From a bacterium (GTDB lineage Bacteria > JALSQH01): a stretch of DNA of 17,119 nt. Each line of letters opens with the position of its first letter. Within the stretch, counting starts at the first letter, position 1. Location of the stretch: NCBI GenBank assembly GCA_026985515.1, contig JALSQH010000062.1, positions 1-17,119 of the forward strand, written 5' to 3'. Under the pieces are notes generated by a model. The model was not told where the DNA came from. It saw nothing but the letters and a program-made list of their open reading frames with translations, and made no database searches. Both the position numbers and the translations under genes were made by a program. Shown in pieces: positions 7,364 to 14,438 of the stretch.

Positions 7364-9154
7364 ATGGGAAAATTAAAAGTTTCACTTCTGTTACTTGCAC
7401 TCCTCTTTTTCGGGTCTTCATTTTTAATGGCTGATAGTGCACCAGCCCCCGTTACAGCTCCAGAATCAGTGACGAAGGCAACTGCTCCGGCCAGTTTAAC
7501 AACCACTACAACAAAAGCTCCTGCTCCTTCTACTGCTCCTGTAACGACTGCAAAAAAAGTAGAGAAAGAGGAGTTGAAGCTTCCGGAAGTTGCAACACCC
7601 GAGGAAAAAGGTCCTCAATACTCCCTTTCAGGTTACTACAGGGTCAGGGCTTTGAGAATATGGGATCTCAATATGAGAACGACCAATATGCATCTGGAAA
7701 CAAAGGAGGAGCTGGAGAACATAGGGGCTCAGGATGTAACTATTTTTTATCACAAATTGAGACTTGAGCCCAAACTTAAATTTAACAAATTCCTGACTCT
7801 GAACTTCCAGATAGATGTTTTTAACGACAGGCCCTTTGGATTGCAGAGTGGCAATGTTCTTGCAATGGATACATCAGATAAAGCTCCCAATATGATTCTC
7901 AAAAGGGCATGGGGAGTAATTCTCCTGCCTGTGGGAATAATTGAGTTTGGAAGGGTACCTTCAAGCTTTGGTTTCGGGCTGAGTGATAATAATGGAGATA
8001 AGGCGGATGATCTTTTCGGAGATTCTCACTATGGCGACACCTTTGACAGAATACTTTTTGCCACAAAGCCACTGGGAAGAGGCAGCGATCTGATTCTGGC
8101 GCTGGTGGCAGATAAGATCATTGAGGGAGTAAAATCTTTTGATAATCTCATAAGACCCTCTGGCGCTACTACCTGTCAGAAGGTATTCTGTTTTGGAGGA
8201 GATGATCTCAATCAGAGCAGTATTGTATTGCTTTACAATATGGGGTCAGGTGAGCATGAAGGAGAGGAAGGTTACGAGGGTCCCATTGTTGTTGGTAATG
8301 AGCTTACTTACAGATGGCAGGATTCCACCGATTCAAGCATATTCAGCAACGATTTTTACCTGAAGGTTAATCTGGGCCTTCTCTACACCAACTATGAATA
8401 TGTGAAACTTTCTGGATCCACCAAGGCTCTGAGTGTTATGACCACAGATAATCAGGGTAATATGAAGCTTGTCTATCCGAAAGTAACAGTTGATGCCGCG
8501 GGATGGATCTGGGATGTTGGGATTAATACTGATGAGTACAGATTCAATCTTGAACTGGGTTCAGCAAGTGGAGACATTTTTGGTAACCCGATAAATCCCA
8601 CCACTGACCACAAATTCACACAATTTTCCTTTCACCCGGATTACAATGTCGGTCTTTTAATGTTTGAGTATGGGCTGGATACATTTATGAGGGATTATGC
8701 AATTTCCCTGCAGAGTGATCTTGAACAGCTTGTTGAGAATGGTGTGATAAGTGCTGCTGTGGCTCAACAGCTGATAGAATCTCTTTCTTTGCTTGCCACA
8801 AATGGAGCAGTTACAAATGCATTTTATGTAAATCCAGTTTACACACACAAATTGTTTGATAATAACCTCAATATCACTGTGGGTTACCTCTATGCGAGAG
8901 CCAATTCACCAAGAAGGCTCGCCAACAATGTAGATGTTTACAATTACGGTCACGAGATTGATTTCGGCGTGAAGTACAAATATGAGAAAAATGTAATTTT
9001 TGGCCTTGAAGGTGGTATTTTCTTCCCTGGAGACTTTTTTGATTCTGCCTCACCCAGGGTCAGTGGTTATATTAAATCTCCTTCACCCATGTATGGTCTG
9101 CTTGGAAAAATTACCTTCGTATTCGGCAGATACGCCCCCGAAGAAGAGTATTGA
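7364..9154 (+). CDS. TIGR04551-like outer-membrane beta-barrel protein, paralogue 2, with Ala/Pro/Thr-rich linker
   Basis: A 596-residue paralogue of the preceding gene. The signal peptide ends near Ala23. Residues 24-84 form a low-complexity linker very rich in Ala, Pro and Thr, then Lys and Glu, absent from paralogue 1. The barrel starts at 'YSLSGYYRVRALRIWD' (86-101) and shares with paralogue 1 'LRLEPKL' (132-138), 'SGNVLAMDT' (162-170), 'FGRVPSSFGFG' (195-205), 'YGDTFDRILFATKPLG' (223-238), a 'TQFSFHPDYNVGLLMF' block near residue 430, a helix-rich insert (about 440-484), and the 'GHEIDFGVKYKYEKN' closing strands. The last strand 'KITFVF' is followed by a polar tail of nine residues, so unlike paralogue 1 the aromatic residue is not C-terminal. 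The linker could reach peptidoglycan or span the periplasm. The start follows GAGGTGAG at 7353-7360. Transcription should stop at the hairpin just downstream. Confidence 0.72.
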   Translation: MGKLKVSLLLLALLFFGSSFLMADSAPAPVTAPESVTKATAPASLTTTTTKAPAPSTAPVTTAKKVEKEELKLPEVATPEEKGPQYSLSGYYRVRALRIWDLNMRTTNMHLETKEELENIGAQDVTIFYHKLRLEPKLKFNKFLTLNFQIDVFNDRPFGLQSGNVLAMDTSDKAPNMILKRAWGVILLPVGIIEFGRVPSSFGFGLSDNNGDKADDLFGDSHYGDTFDRILFATKPLGRGSDLILALVADKIIEGVKSFDNLIRPSGATTCQKVFCFGGDDLNQSSIVLLYNMGSGEHEGEEGYEGPIVVGNELTYRWQDSTDSSIFSNDFYLKVNLGLLYTNYEYVKLSGSTKALSVMTTDNQGNMKLVYPKVTVDAAGWIWDVGINTDEYRFNLELGSASGDIFGNPINPTTDHKFTQFSFHPDYNVGLLMFEYGLDTFMRDYAISLQSDLEQLVENGVISAAVAQQLIESLSLLATNGAVTNAFYVNPVYTHKLFDNNLNITVGYLYARANSPRRLANNVDVYNYGHEIDFGVKYKYEKNVIFGLEGGIFFPGDFFDSASPRVSGYIKSPSPMYGLLGKITFVFGRYAPEEEY

Positions 9155-9178
9155 GGGGAATAGTTATTCAGGAAAGTT

Positions 9179-9213
9179 AAAGGGGAAACAGCTATTGCTG
9201 TTTCCCCTTTTTT
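9179..9213. terminator. Rho-independent terminator shared by the barrel cluster and lon
   Basis: A perfect 14-bp stem (9179-9192 with 9197-9210) closes a four-base TATT loop and is followed on the + strand by a T run (9208-9213). This is a strong terminator for the barrel genes. On the minus strand the hairpin is followed by CCCCTTTAACTTT, a weaker tail, so it may serve lon as well. The lon stop codon (9192-9194) lies at the loop and the right arm encodes the last six residues of Lon. Confidence 0.9.
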
Positions 9214-11582
9214 CTTCTAATGCCAAGTGCAATTTTCAGAACTTCATCATTTCTCTTAACGAAGTGGAACTTTAAGCCCTCGAGCTGATTCTGGGGGATT
9301 TCAGTCAGGTCCTTCCTGTTCTTTTCAGGAAGAATTATCCTTTTTATGCCCGCTCTTTTAGCAGCGAGTACTTTTTCCCTTATTCCTCCAACTGGGAGTA
9401 TCATTCCTCTCAGTGTTATTTCTCCCGTCATTGCAATTACCGGTTTGACGGGTTTCTCAAGAAACAGCGAGGTAAGAGCTGTGAGTATAGCCACTCCAGC
9501 AGATGGGCCATCCTTGGGTATGGCTCCCGCAGGTATGTGAAGATGAATATCAACCTCCCCAAAAATTTCGGGATTTATGCCATACTCTTCTGCGTTACTC
9601 CTAAGGTAACTCAATGCTGCCTGAGCAGATTCCTTCATAACTTCGCCCAGATGACCTGTGAGAATCAGATTACCCTTTCCCTTCATTTTGGTCGCTTCAA
9701 TGAAGAGTATATCTCCTCCAAATGGTGTCCATGCGAGACCCACTGTAACTCCGGGTACCGAGGTTCTTTCAGCCACATCACTGTAGTAGATTTCCGGTCC
9801 CAGAATCTCCCGCACTTTGTCTGGAGTTATTATGTGAGTCGATTTGTCCCCTTCTGCCACCTTCATTGCTATGTTTCTGCAGATTGCTGCTATCTGCCTC
9901 TCAAGATTCCTGACCCCCGCTTCTCTTGTGTAGGCGTCTATGATCAGGTTGATGGTTTCATCTGTAAATTTTATGTATTTTTCTTTCAATCCGTGAGCCC
10001 TGATCTGTTTTGGAATGAGGAATTTTTTTGCAATTTCAAGTTTGTCGTCCTGCGTGTAGCCGGGAATTTCTATTACTTCCATTCTGTCCAGTAGAGCAGG
10101 TGGAATCGTGTCTGTCACATTTGCAGTGGCGATGAACAGTACTTTTGAAAGGTCAAATGGCACTTCAAGATAGTGATCCGAGAATGAATTGTTCTGTTCC
10201 GGATCCAGAACTTCAAGCAGTGCTGCTGCAGGATCACCTCTGAAGTCTGCACCAAGTTTGTCAATTTCATCCAGCATGAAAACTGGATTATTGGTCCCCG
10301 CTTTTTTGATCCCCTGAATTATCCTTCCTGGAAGTGCTCCAATGTAGGTTCTCCTGTGCCCCCTTATTTCTGCCTCATCCCTTATTCCACCAAGTGAAAT
10401 GCGTACAAATTTTCTTCCAAGAGCTCGTGCTATGGATTTTCCAAGGGATGTTTTTCCCACACCGGGTGGACCGACGAGACAGAGTATCGGGCCTTTAAGG
10501 TCTCTTTTGAGTTTCAATACGGATAGGTATTCAAGTATTCTCTTCTTAACTTTTTCAAGATTGTAGTGGTCCTGATCAAGGATCTCCCTTGCCTTTTTAA
10601 TGTTTAATCTGTCTTTAGTCGATTTGTTCCAGGGCAGTTCAATTAACCAGTCCAGGTAGGTTCTCACCATTGAGTATTCGGGTGAATGAATGTTCATTTT
10701 GCTGAGCCTGGAGAGTTCCTTGAGTGCAACAGCCTTAACGCTCTCAGGCATACCAGCCTTTTCAATTTTTTCTCTGAGTTCTTCTTCCTCTTCTACGCCC
10801 TCTTCACCGAGTTCTTTTTTGATTATTTTCAGCTGTTCTCTGAGGAAGTATTCCTTTTGGGTTTTGTCCATTGAATCCTTGACTTCATTCTGAATTTTTG
10901 TGGAGAGTTCGAGGATCTGCAGGTTCCTGTTGAGATGATACAGCAATTTCTTCAGCCTTTCAGCCAGGTCATCAATGGCGAGTAATTCCTGTTTTTCCTC
11001 AATTGTGAGGGGAAGATTTCCGGCAATTACCCCAAGGAGAAAATTGGGTTCAGATATATTTTCAATCACATATCTGGCATCATCGGGAATCTGGGGTGAA
11101 AGCTTGATAGTCTCAATTGCAAGCTGCTTTATGGTAGTGACAAGAGCTGATATTTCAATGGAGTTGGGATCTCCCCTGTCCTTAAGATAAGTTACCCTTA
11201 CTTTTATGTATGGATCCATAGAGATTATTTCGTCAATTCTGAATCTTTTTACTCCCTGGACAATGACCTGGTAATTTCCATCCGGATACTGAATGACCTT
11301 TGTAATTTTTGATAACACTCCGATCTGATAAAGATCCTCCAGGGTTGGTTCCTCAATTTCAGGATCTTTCTGGGCAGTTATTCCTATTAACTGATTGAGT
11401 GACTCTGCCGCCTTTACCGCTGCCACAGATCTGGGTCTGCCAACTGTAAGAGGAATCTGGGTCATTGGAAACACAACAGCATTCCTCAGCGGTAAAAGTG
11501 GCAGCTCAACCGGTAGATCTGTTTCTTTTATCATATCAGCTGGTTCCGGAACGATCCTGTTGAGTTTTTCAAATTCATCCAT
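9192..11582 (-). CDS. lon: ATP-dependent protease Lon (La)
   Basis: A 796-residue LonA-type protease, which degrades misfolded and regulatory proteins as a cytoplasmic hexamer. Domains in order: the LON substrate-binding N domain (about 26-220, 'ELPLLPLRNAVVFP' at 26-39), a coiled-coil linker ('KTQKEYFLREQLKIIKKELGE' region, 240-260), the AAA+ module with Walker A 'GPPGVGKT' (371-378), Walker B 'VFMLDEID' (434-441) and an arginine-finger-type 'LLDRMEVIEI' (497-506), then the S16 protease domain. The catalytic Ser694 lies in 'PKDGPSAGVAI' and Lys737 in 'REKVLAAKRAG'; their 43-residue spacing equals that in E. coli Lon. A longer frame begins at 11690, but the ATG at 11582 is preferred: it has AAAGGAGA five bases upstream, matches the usual N terminus, and a promoter lies inside the longer frame. 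The gene appears intact and complete. Confidence 0.97.
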   Translation of the reverse strand: MDEFEKLNRIVPEPADMIKETDLPVELPLLPLRNAVVFPMTQIPLTVGRPRSVAAVKAAESLNQLIGITAQKDPEIEEPTLEDLYQIGVLSKITKVIQYPDGNYQVIVQGVKRFRIDEIISMDPYIKVRVTYLKDRGDPNSIEISALVTTIKQLAIETIKLSPQIPDDARYVIENISEPNFLLGVIAGNLPLTIEEKQELLAIDDLAERLKKLLYHLNRNLQILELSTKIQNEVKDSMDKTQKEYFLREQLKIIKKELGEEGVEEEEELREKIEKAGMPESVKAVALKELSRLSKMNIHSPEYSMVRTYLDWLIELPWNKSTKDRLNIKKAREILDQDHYNLEKVKKRILEYLSVLKLKRDLKGPILCLVGPPGVGKTSLGKSIARALGRKFVRISLGGIRDEAEIRGHRRTYIGALPGRIIQGIKKAGTNNPVFMLDEIDKLGADFRGDPAAALLEVLDPEQNNSFSDHYLEVPFDLSKVLFIATANVTDTIPPALLDRMEVIEIPGYTQDDKLEIAKKFLIPKQIRAHGLKEKYIKFTDETINLIIDAYTREAGVRNLERQIAAICRNIAMKVAEGDKSTHIITPDKVREILGPEIYYSDVAERTSVPGVTVGLAWTPFGGDILFIEATKMKGKGNLILTGHLGEVMKESAQAALSYLRSNAEEYGINPEIFGEVDIHLHIPAGAIPKDGPSAGVAILTALTSLFLEKPVKPVIAMTGEITLRGMILPVGGIREKVLAAKRAGIKRIILPEKNRKDLTEIPQNQLEGLKFHFVKRNDEVLKIALGIRRKKGKQQ

Positions 11583-11587
11583 TTCTA

Positions 11588-11595
11588 TCTCCTTT
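11588..11595 (-). promoter_or_regulatory. Ribosome-binding site that fixes the lon start
   Basis: On the minus strand AAAGGAGA sits five bases before the ATG at 11582. No comparable site precedes the longest possible start at 11690, so this decides the start. Confidence 0.8.
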
Positions 11596-11606
11596 CCCGG
11601 GAGTCC

Positions 11607-11636
11607 ATTATAAATATAACCAGACCCTTCTGTAAA
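11607..11636 (-). promoter_or_regulatory. Putative lon promoter
   Basis: On the minus strand TTTACA (11631-11636) and TATAAT (11607-11612) are separated by 18 bases: five of six and six of six matches to the sigma70 consensus. The predicted start of transcription near 11600 gives a leader of about 18 nt holding the ribosome-binding site. It lies in the 61-nt gap after trmL. I saw no CIRCE or other heat-shock element, so vegetative expression is the simplest reading. Confidence 0.65.
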
Positions 11637-11643
11637 ACAAGAG

Positions 11644-12093
11644 TTAAAAATATGAGAGCTGTCTGTAACCCTCATAGAGGACAATGGCAACTGAAGAGGA
11701 AAGGTTCAGGCTTCTCACTTTTCCCCACATCGGAATCCTGTAAGTCCTGTCGCGAAATTTCTCAATTATTTTCTCACTTATTCCCCTTGTTTCACTTCCA
11801 AAAATGAGGATGGTCTCCATGGAAAAATCTATCTCAGTATAGAGCTTTTCGCCTCTTTTGGTCAGTATGGCAAAGTTCTTATTTTCAACCCACTCCCAGA
11901 ATTCTTCTACCACGGGATACCTGTAAAGTTTGAGATACTCCCAGTAGTCCAGTCCTGCCCTTTTCAGATAACGATCATCAAGGGTGAAACCAAGTCTCCC
12001 CGCAAGAATCAGAGGAGTATCAGTGGCGACACAGAGTCTCGCCAAGTTTCCCGTATTGTAGGGAATTTCTGGCTCAACGAGTGCAACTATCAT
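11644..12093 (-). CDS. trmL: tRNA (cytidine/uridine-34-2'-O)-methyltransferase TrmL (SPOUT)
   Basis: A 149-residue minimal SPOUT methyltransferase. The family uses S-adenosylmethionine bound in a trefoil knot to 2'-O-methylate the wobble base of tRNA(Leu) isoacceptors. Motif 1 'NTGNLAR' (13-19), motif 2 'FGSETRG' (98-104) and motif 3 'IPM' with 'VRSLNLSSSVAIVLYE' (120-141) are all present and the length is that of E. coli TrmL (YibK). The ATG overlaps the TGA of the upstream GNAT gene by four bases (ATGA), which points to coupled translation. lon follows after a 61-nt gap that holds its own promoter. Confidence 0.9.
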   Translation of the reverse strand: MIVALVEPEIPYNTGNLARLCVATDTPLILAGRLGFTLDDRYLKRAGLDYWEYLKLYRYPVVEEFWEWVENKNFAILTKRGEKLYTEIDFSMETILIFGSETRGISEKIIEKFRDRTYRIPMWGKVRSLNLSSSVAIVLYEGYRQLSYF

Positions 12094-13229
12094 TTCAAAT
12101 TTTTGGTGTAGAGTCTGTATCTTTTATAGACTCTTCCCCCAAGAGCCTGAATTGCCCAGTTCATTGGTTCATTATTCTCCAGTATCCATGACATTTCTGC
12201 AGATTTGTATCCCAGTTCCATTCCTCTCTGCCATACATCAAGATATAGGACTGCTCCCAGCCCGACATCGTGATAGGCCCTTTTTATCCCGAGGGTGTAT
12301 ACTCTTATTCTGTCCACCTCTTTTAATTTTGCCAGTCCAATTTTTGACAGATATATCTTTAAAAGGGCTGATAGGGGTAACTTGCCGCTCCTGAATTTGA
12401 TCAGATACTGGTTGAGATCTGGCAGAGCCACTGTGAAACCCACCTCTTTTCCATCAACACTTCCTATTCTGACCAGCTTAGGATCAGCATAAAAGAGGGT
12501 ATGATTTGATACAAATTCATATTCCTCATCATCCATTGGTACAAAGCAGCAGTTTTTACTCCATGCGTCGTTGTAAATATCTTTTGTTATTCTATCGTCC
12601 CGGAAAAAGTGAAGAAGGCTGAAGGTACGCACGCTTATGTTGGCTCTTTTTTTCACCTTTTCGGCAGCTTTCACAAGACCCTCAGGTGGATCGTGCGCCT
12701 CTATGTAGTAGGCTAAGAGATCCATGTACTTTTCAAAGCCAAGATCATCTATGAACTTAACATAGTACTCGGGATTATAAGTCATCTCCACCACGGGTGG
12801 TGAGTCAAAACCTTCTATCAGCAACCCGCATGTGTGGTTGGTTGAAAAATTGAAGGGTCCCCTGAGTGCATCTTTTTTATTTTTCCTGGCAAATTCCTCT
12901 GCCGTATCAAATAAAGCCTTTGCCACTTCAAAGTCATTTATGCTTTCAAAAAAGCCAAAATGTGCTACATTTTCCTTCCAGTACTCATTGTATGTGTGAT
13001 CCACAAAGGCGGCAATAGTACCTGCCGGTTCTCCATCTTTGTAGGCAACATAAAGGTCAACATCAGCATGTTTGAAAAATGGATTTTTCTTTGAATCAAG
13101 GAACTTTTGTCTGTGGCTCAGGATGGGTGCAACCCAGTTGGGGTCATTTTCGTAAACTTTCCAGGGGAATTTCAGAAAATCGTTAAAGGTTTTTTTGTCC
13201 TCAACTTTTTTGATTTCAATTTTCCCCAT
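12090..13229 (-). CDS. GNAT-fold acyltransferase-like protein (YghO-type)
   Basis: A 379-residue soluble protein of a widespread family often annotated only as a GNAT-like or hypothetical protein, comparable to E. coli YghO. Residues 17-56 carry the family opening ('PWKVYENDPNWVAPILSHR' region, then 'NPFFKHADVDLYVA'). Residues 63-77 ('YKDGEPAGTIAAFVD') look like the beta4 strand region of a GNAT domain. 'LRGPFNFSTNHTCGLLIEGFD' spans about 122-142. The C-terminal 'AYHDVGLGAVLY' (about 318-329) has the Gly-x-Gly acetyl-CoA pyrophosphate loop, followed by 'SWILENNEPMNWAIQALGG', a typical GNAT motif-B segment. The acceptor substrate is not known. The start is supported by GGAG/AGGAGA just upstream. 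It is the first gene of a two-gene unit with trmL. Confidence 0.75.
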   Translation of the reverse strand: MGKIEIKKVEDKKTFNDFLKFPWKVYENDPNWVAPILSHRQKFLDSKKNPFFKHADVDLYVAYKDGEPAGTIAAFVDHTYNEYWKENVAHFGFFESINDFEVAKALFDTAEEFARKNKKDALRGPFNFSTNHTCGLLIEGFDSPPVVEMTYNPEYYVKFIDDLGFEKYMDLLAYYIEAHDPPEGLVKAAEKVKKRANISVRTFSLLHFFRDDRITKDIYNDAWSKNCCFVPMDDEEYEFVSNHTLFYADPKLVRIGSVDGKEVGFTVALPDLNQYLIKFRSGKLPLSALLKIYLSKIGLAKLKEVDRIRVYTLGIKRAYHDVGLGAVLYLDVWQRGMELGYKSAEMSWILENNEPMNWAIQALGGRVYKRYRLYTKNLK

Positions 13230-13256
13230 TTTCTCCTCTCTTTCTTTGTTGAGGAA

Positions 13257-13285
13257 ATTTTACAATTTTTCACAGATAAATGCAA
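13257..13285 (-). promoter_or_regulatory. Putative promoter of the GNAT-trmL unit
   Basis: On the minus strand TTGCAT (13280-13285), 17 bases, then TAAAAT (13257-13262). The -10 has five matches, the -35 only three. The leader would be about 20 nt. Confidence 0.35.
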
Positions 13286-13300
13286 CATTCAGTAATTAAC

Positions 13301-13329
13301 TGGATAAAAAACTCCGTTGTTGATAAAAT
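13301..13329 (+). promoter_or_regulatory. Putative promoter of the vWA lipoprotein gene
   Basis: TGGATA (13301-13306), 17 bases, then TAAAAT (13324-13329): four and five matches to consensus. It precedes a strong GGGAGGAGGAG ribosome-binding site (13344-13354) and is divergent from the GNAT gene promoter. Confidence 0.4.
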
Positions 13330-13359
13330 ATCTCAAAAAAGCAGGGAGGAGGAGTAATT

Positions 13360-14388
13360 ATGAAGTGGTGGAAATTCTTCATTAGTGCCAGTTTTATTTT
13401 TCTATTCATTTTTTCATATTCAGGATGTAGTTTGCCCCAGCAGGATGTCGAAAGTGTGACTCTCAGTGGAGCCTACGCAACAGATATTTCCGCGGATCAG
13501 GTGAAATTTAAAATTTCAGTAACCCCTCTCGATAAGGATGGCAATTTTATCAGTGAAGGAGTGACAGAGGATAATTTTTCCTTTAAGAATGTAAAAGTTT
13601 ACCAGATCGAAGATCCCGCCGATGAGGGTGAGTTTTACACATCAGCGGATGTAAAGGTTACATCCCTGACCATCAAGGAGGTTACCGAAAAGACGAGGCT
13701 TGTGGGAGCAATCGTAATTGATAGTTCCGGAAGCATGGAAGACAATGATCCCGACAGGGTGAGAGTGACTGCTGCTAAAAAATTTGTAAGTCACATCAGG
13801 TCTGGAGACAAACTCTGTGTGTATGATTTTGGTTCGGGAGAGGCTGATGTCAGATTATTGCAGGATTTTACAGATTCAAAAGAGGATTTGCTTGATGCAA
13901 TTGACCAGGTGGAGGCAACTGATGGAACTCCCCTTTATGCTGCTCTGGTGCAGGCTGCTGAACATCTTGAGGAATTTAAAGAAGATGAGGGGAGAAGTGG
14001 GGATCGCTACTTTATAATTGTTCTTACCGATGGTTCTTCCACCGATGATTATTATTCCCTTGATGATGCAATAAGCGCTGCAAAGAATGTACCCGCTCCA
14101 GTTTATGCGATCGGTCTCGGAAGCGATGTGAATGTTGATGATCTCACAACACTGGCTCTTGAAACAGGAGGGTGGTACCTTCAGGCTGAGGACGCTGATC
14201 AGCTGACCAGTTTTTTCGATGCTCAGGGTGTAGCAACATCAAAGGGTTACGTTGTTGTTAATGGTGAGGGTACATTTAACGATCCTCTGGAGGAGGGGCT
14301 CTACAGAATCAAGGGTGAACTTGTAACTTCCATAGGAGAGGGTGAGGTAACAACGCCATTTGATTTTGTTTTTGATTACGAAGAGTAA
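13360..14388 (+). CDS. vWA-domain lipoprotein
   Basis: A 342-residue exported protein. The hydrophobic signal (4-20) ends at Cys23 ('SYSGC'), a lipobox with Tyr rather than an aliphatic residue at -3, so lipidation is likely but not certain. Residues 30-105 form a beta-rich segment with a Ca-binding-like 'DKDGNF' loop. The von Willebrand factor A domain (about 114-290) has a full MIDAS metal site: D121, S123 and S125 in 'DSSGS', Thr190 in 'TDGTPLY', and Asp224 in 'LTDGSS'. It should bind Mg2+ or Ca2+ and mediate protein-protein contacts. A further beta-rich tail ends in an acidic stretch. It stands alone between its own promoter and the one of the next gene; its partner is not visible. The start is fixed by the strong ribosome-binding site upstream. 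Confidence 0.85.
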   Translation: MKWWKFFISASFIFLFIFSYSGCSLPQQDVESVTLSGAYATDISADQVKFKISVTPLDKDGNFISEGVTEDNFSFKNVKVYQIEDPADEGEFYTSADVKVTSLTIKEVTEKTRLVGAIVIDSSGSMEDNDPDRVRVTAAKKFVSHIRSGDKLCVYDFGSGEADVRLLQDFTDSKEDLLDAIDQVEATDGTPLYAALVQAAEHLEEFKEDEGRSGDRYFIIVLTDGSSTDDYYSLDDAISAAKNVPAPVYAIGLGSDVNVDDLTTLALETGGWYLQAEDADQLTSFFDAQGVATSKGYVVVNGEGTFNDPLEEGLYRIKGELVTSIGEGEVTTPFDFVFDYEE

Positions 14389-14403
14389 TTTCCTCTGTCT
14401 GAT

Positions 14404-14432
14404 TTGAACAAAGCTCCTCCTTCTATTAAAAT
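14404..14432 (+). promoter_or_regulatory. Putative promoter of the HAD-HAD/plsB pair
   Basis: TTGAAC (14404-14409), 17 bases, then TAAAAT (14427-14432): four and five matches to consensus. Transcription would start about 14438-14440, on top of the first possible start codon (GTG 14439), so either the mRNA is leaderless or translation begins further in. Confidence 0.4.
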
Positions 14433-14438
14433 AGAAAG

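Noticed and set aside
7436-7620. Ala/Pro/Thr-rich coding repeat, considered as a DNA tandem repeat or recombination site
   Set aside because: The codons vary and no exact repeat unit is seen; it is low-complexity protein linker.
9537-10094. A 185-codon open frame on the + strand inside lon
   Set aside because: It is antisense to the conserved AAA+/protease coding region of Lon, has no ribosome-binding site, and its Cys/Phe-rich translation looks like no protein.
14418-14437. TTCTAT/ATAGAA inverted repeat after the vWA gene, considered as a terminator
   Set aside because: The stem is six AT-rich pairs with no T run; the same bases are better explained as a -10 region.
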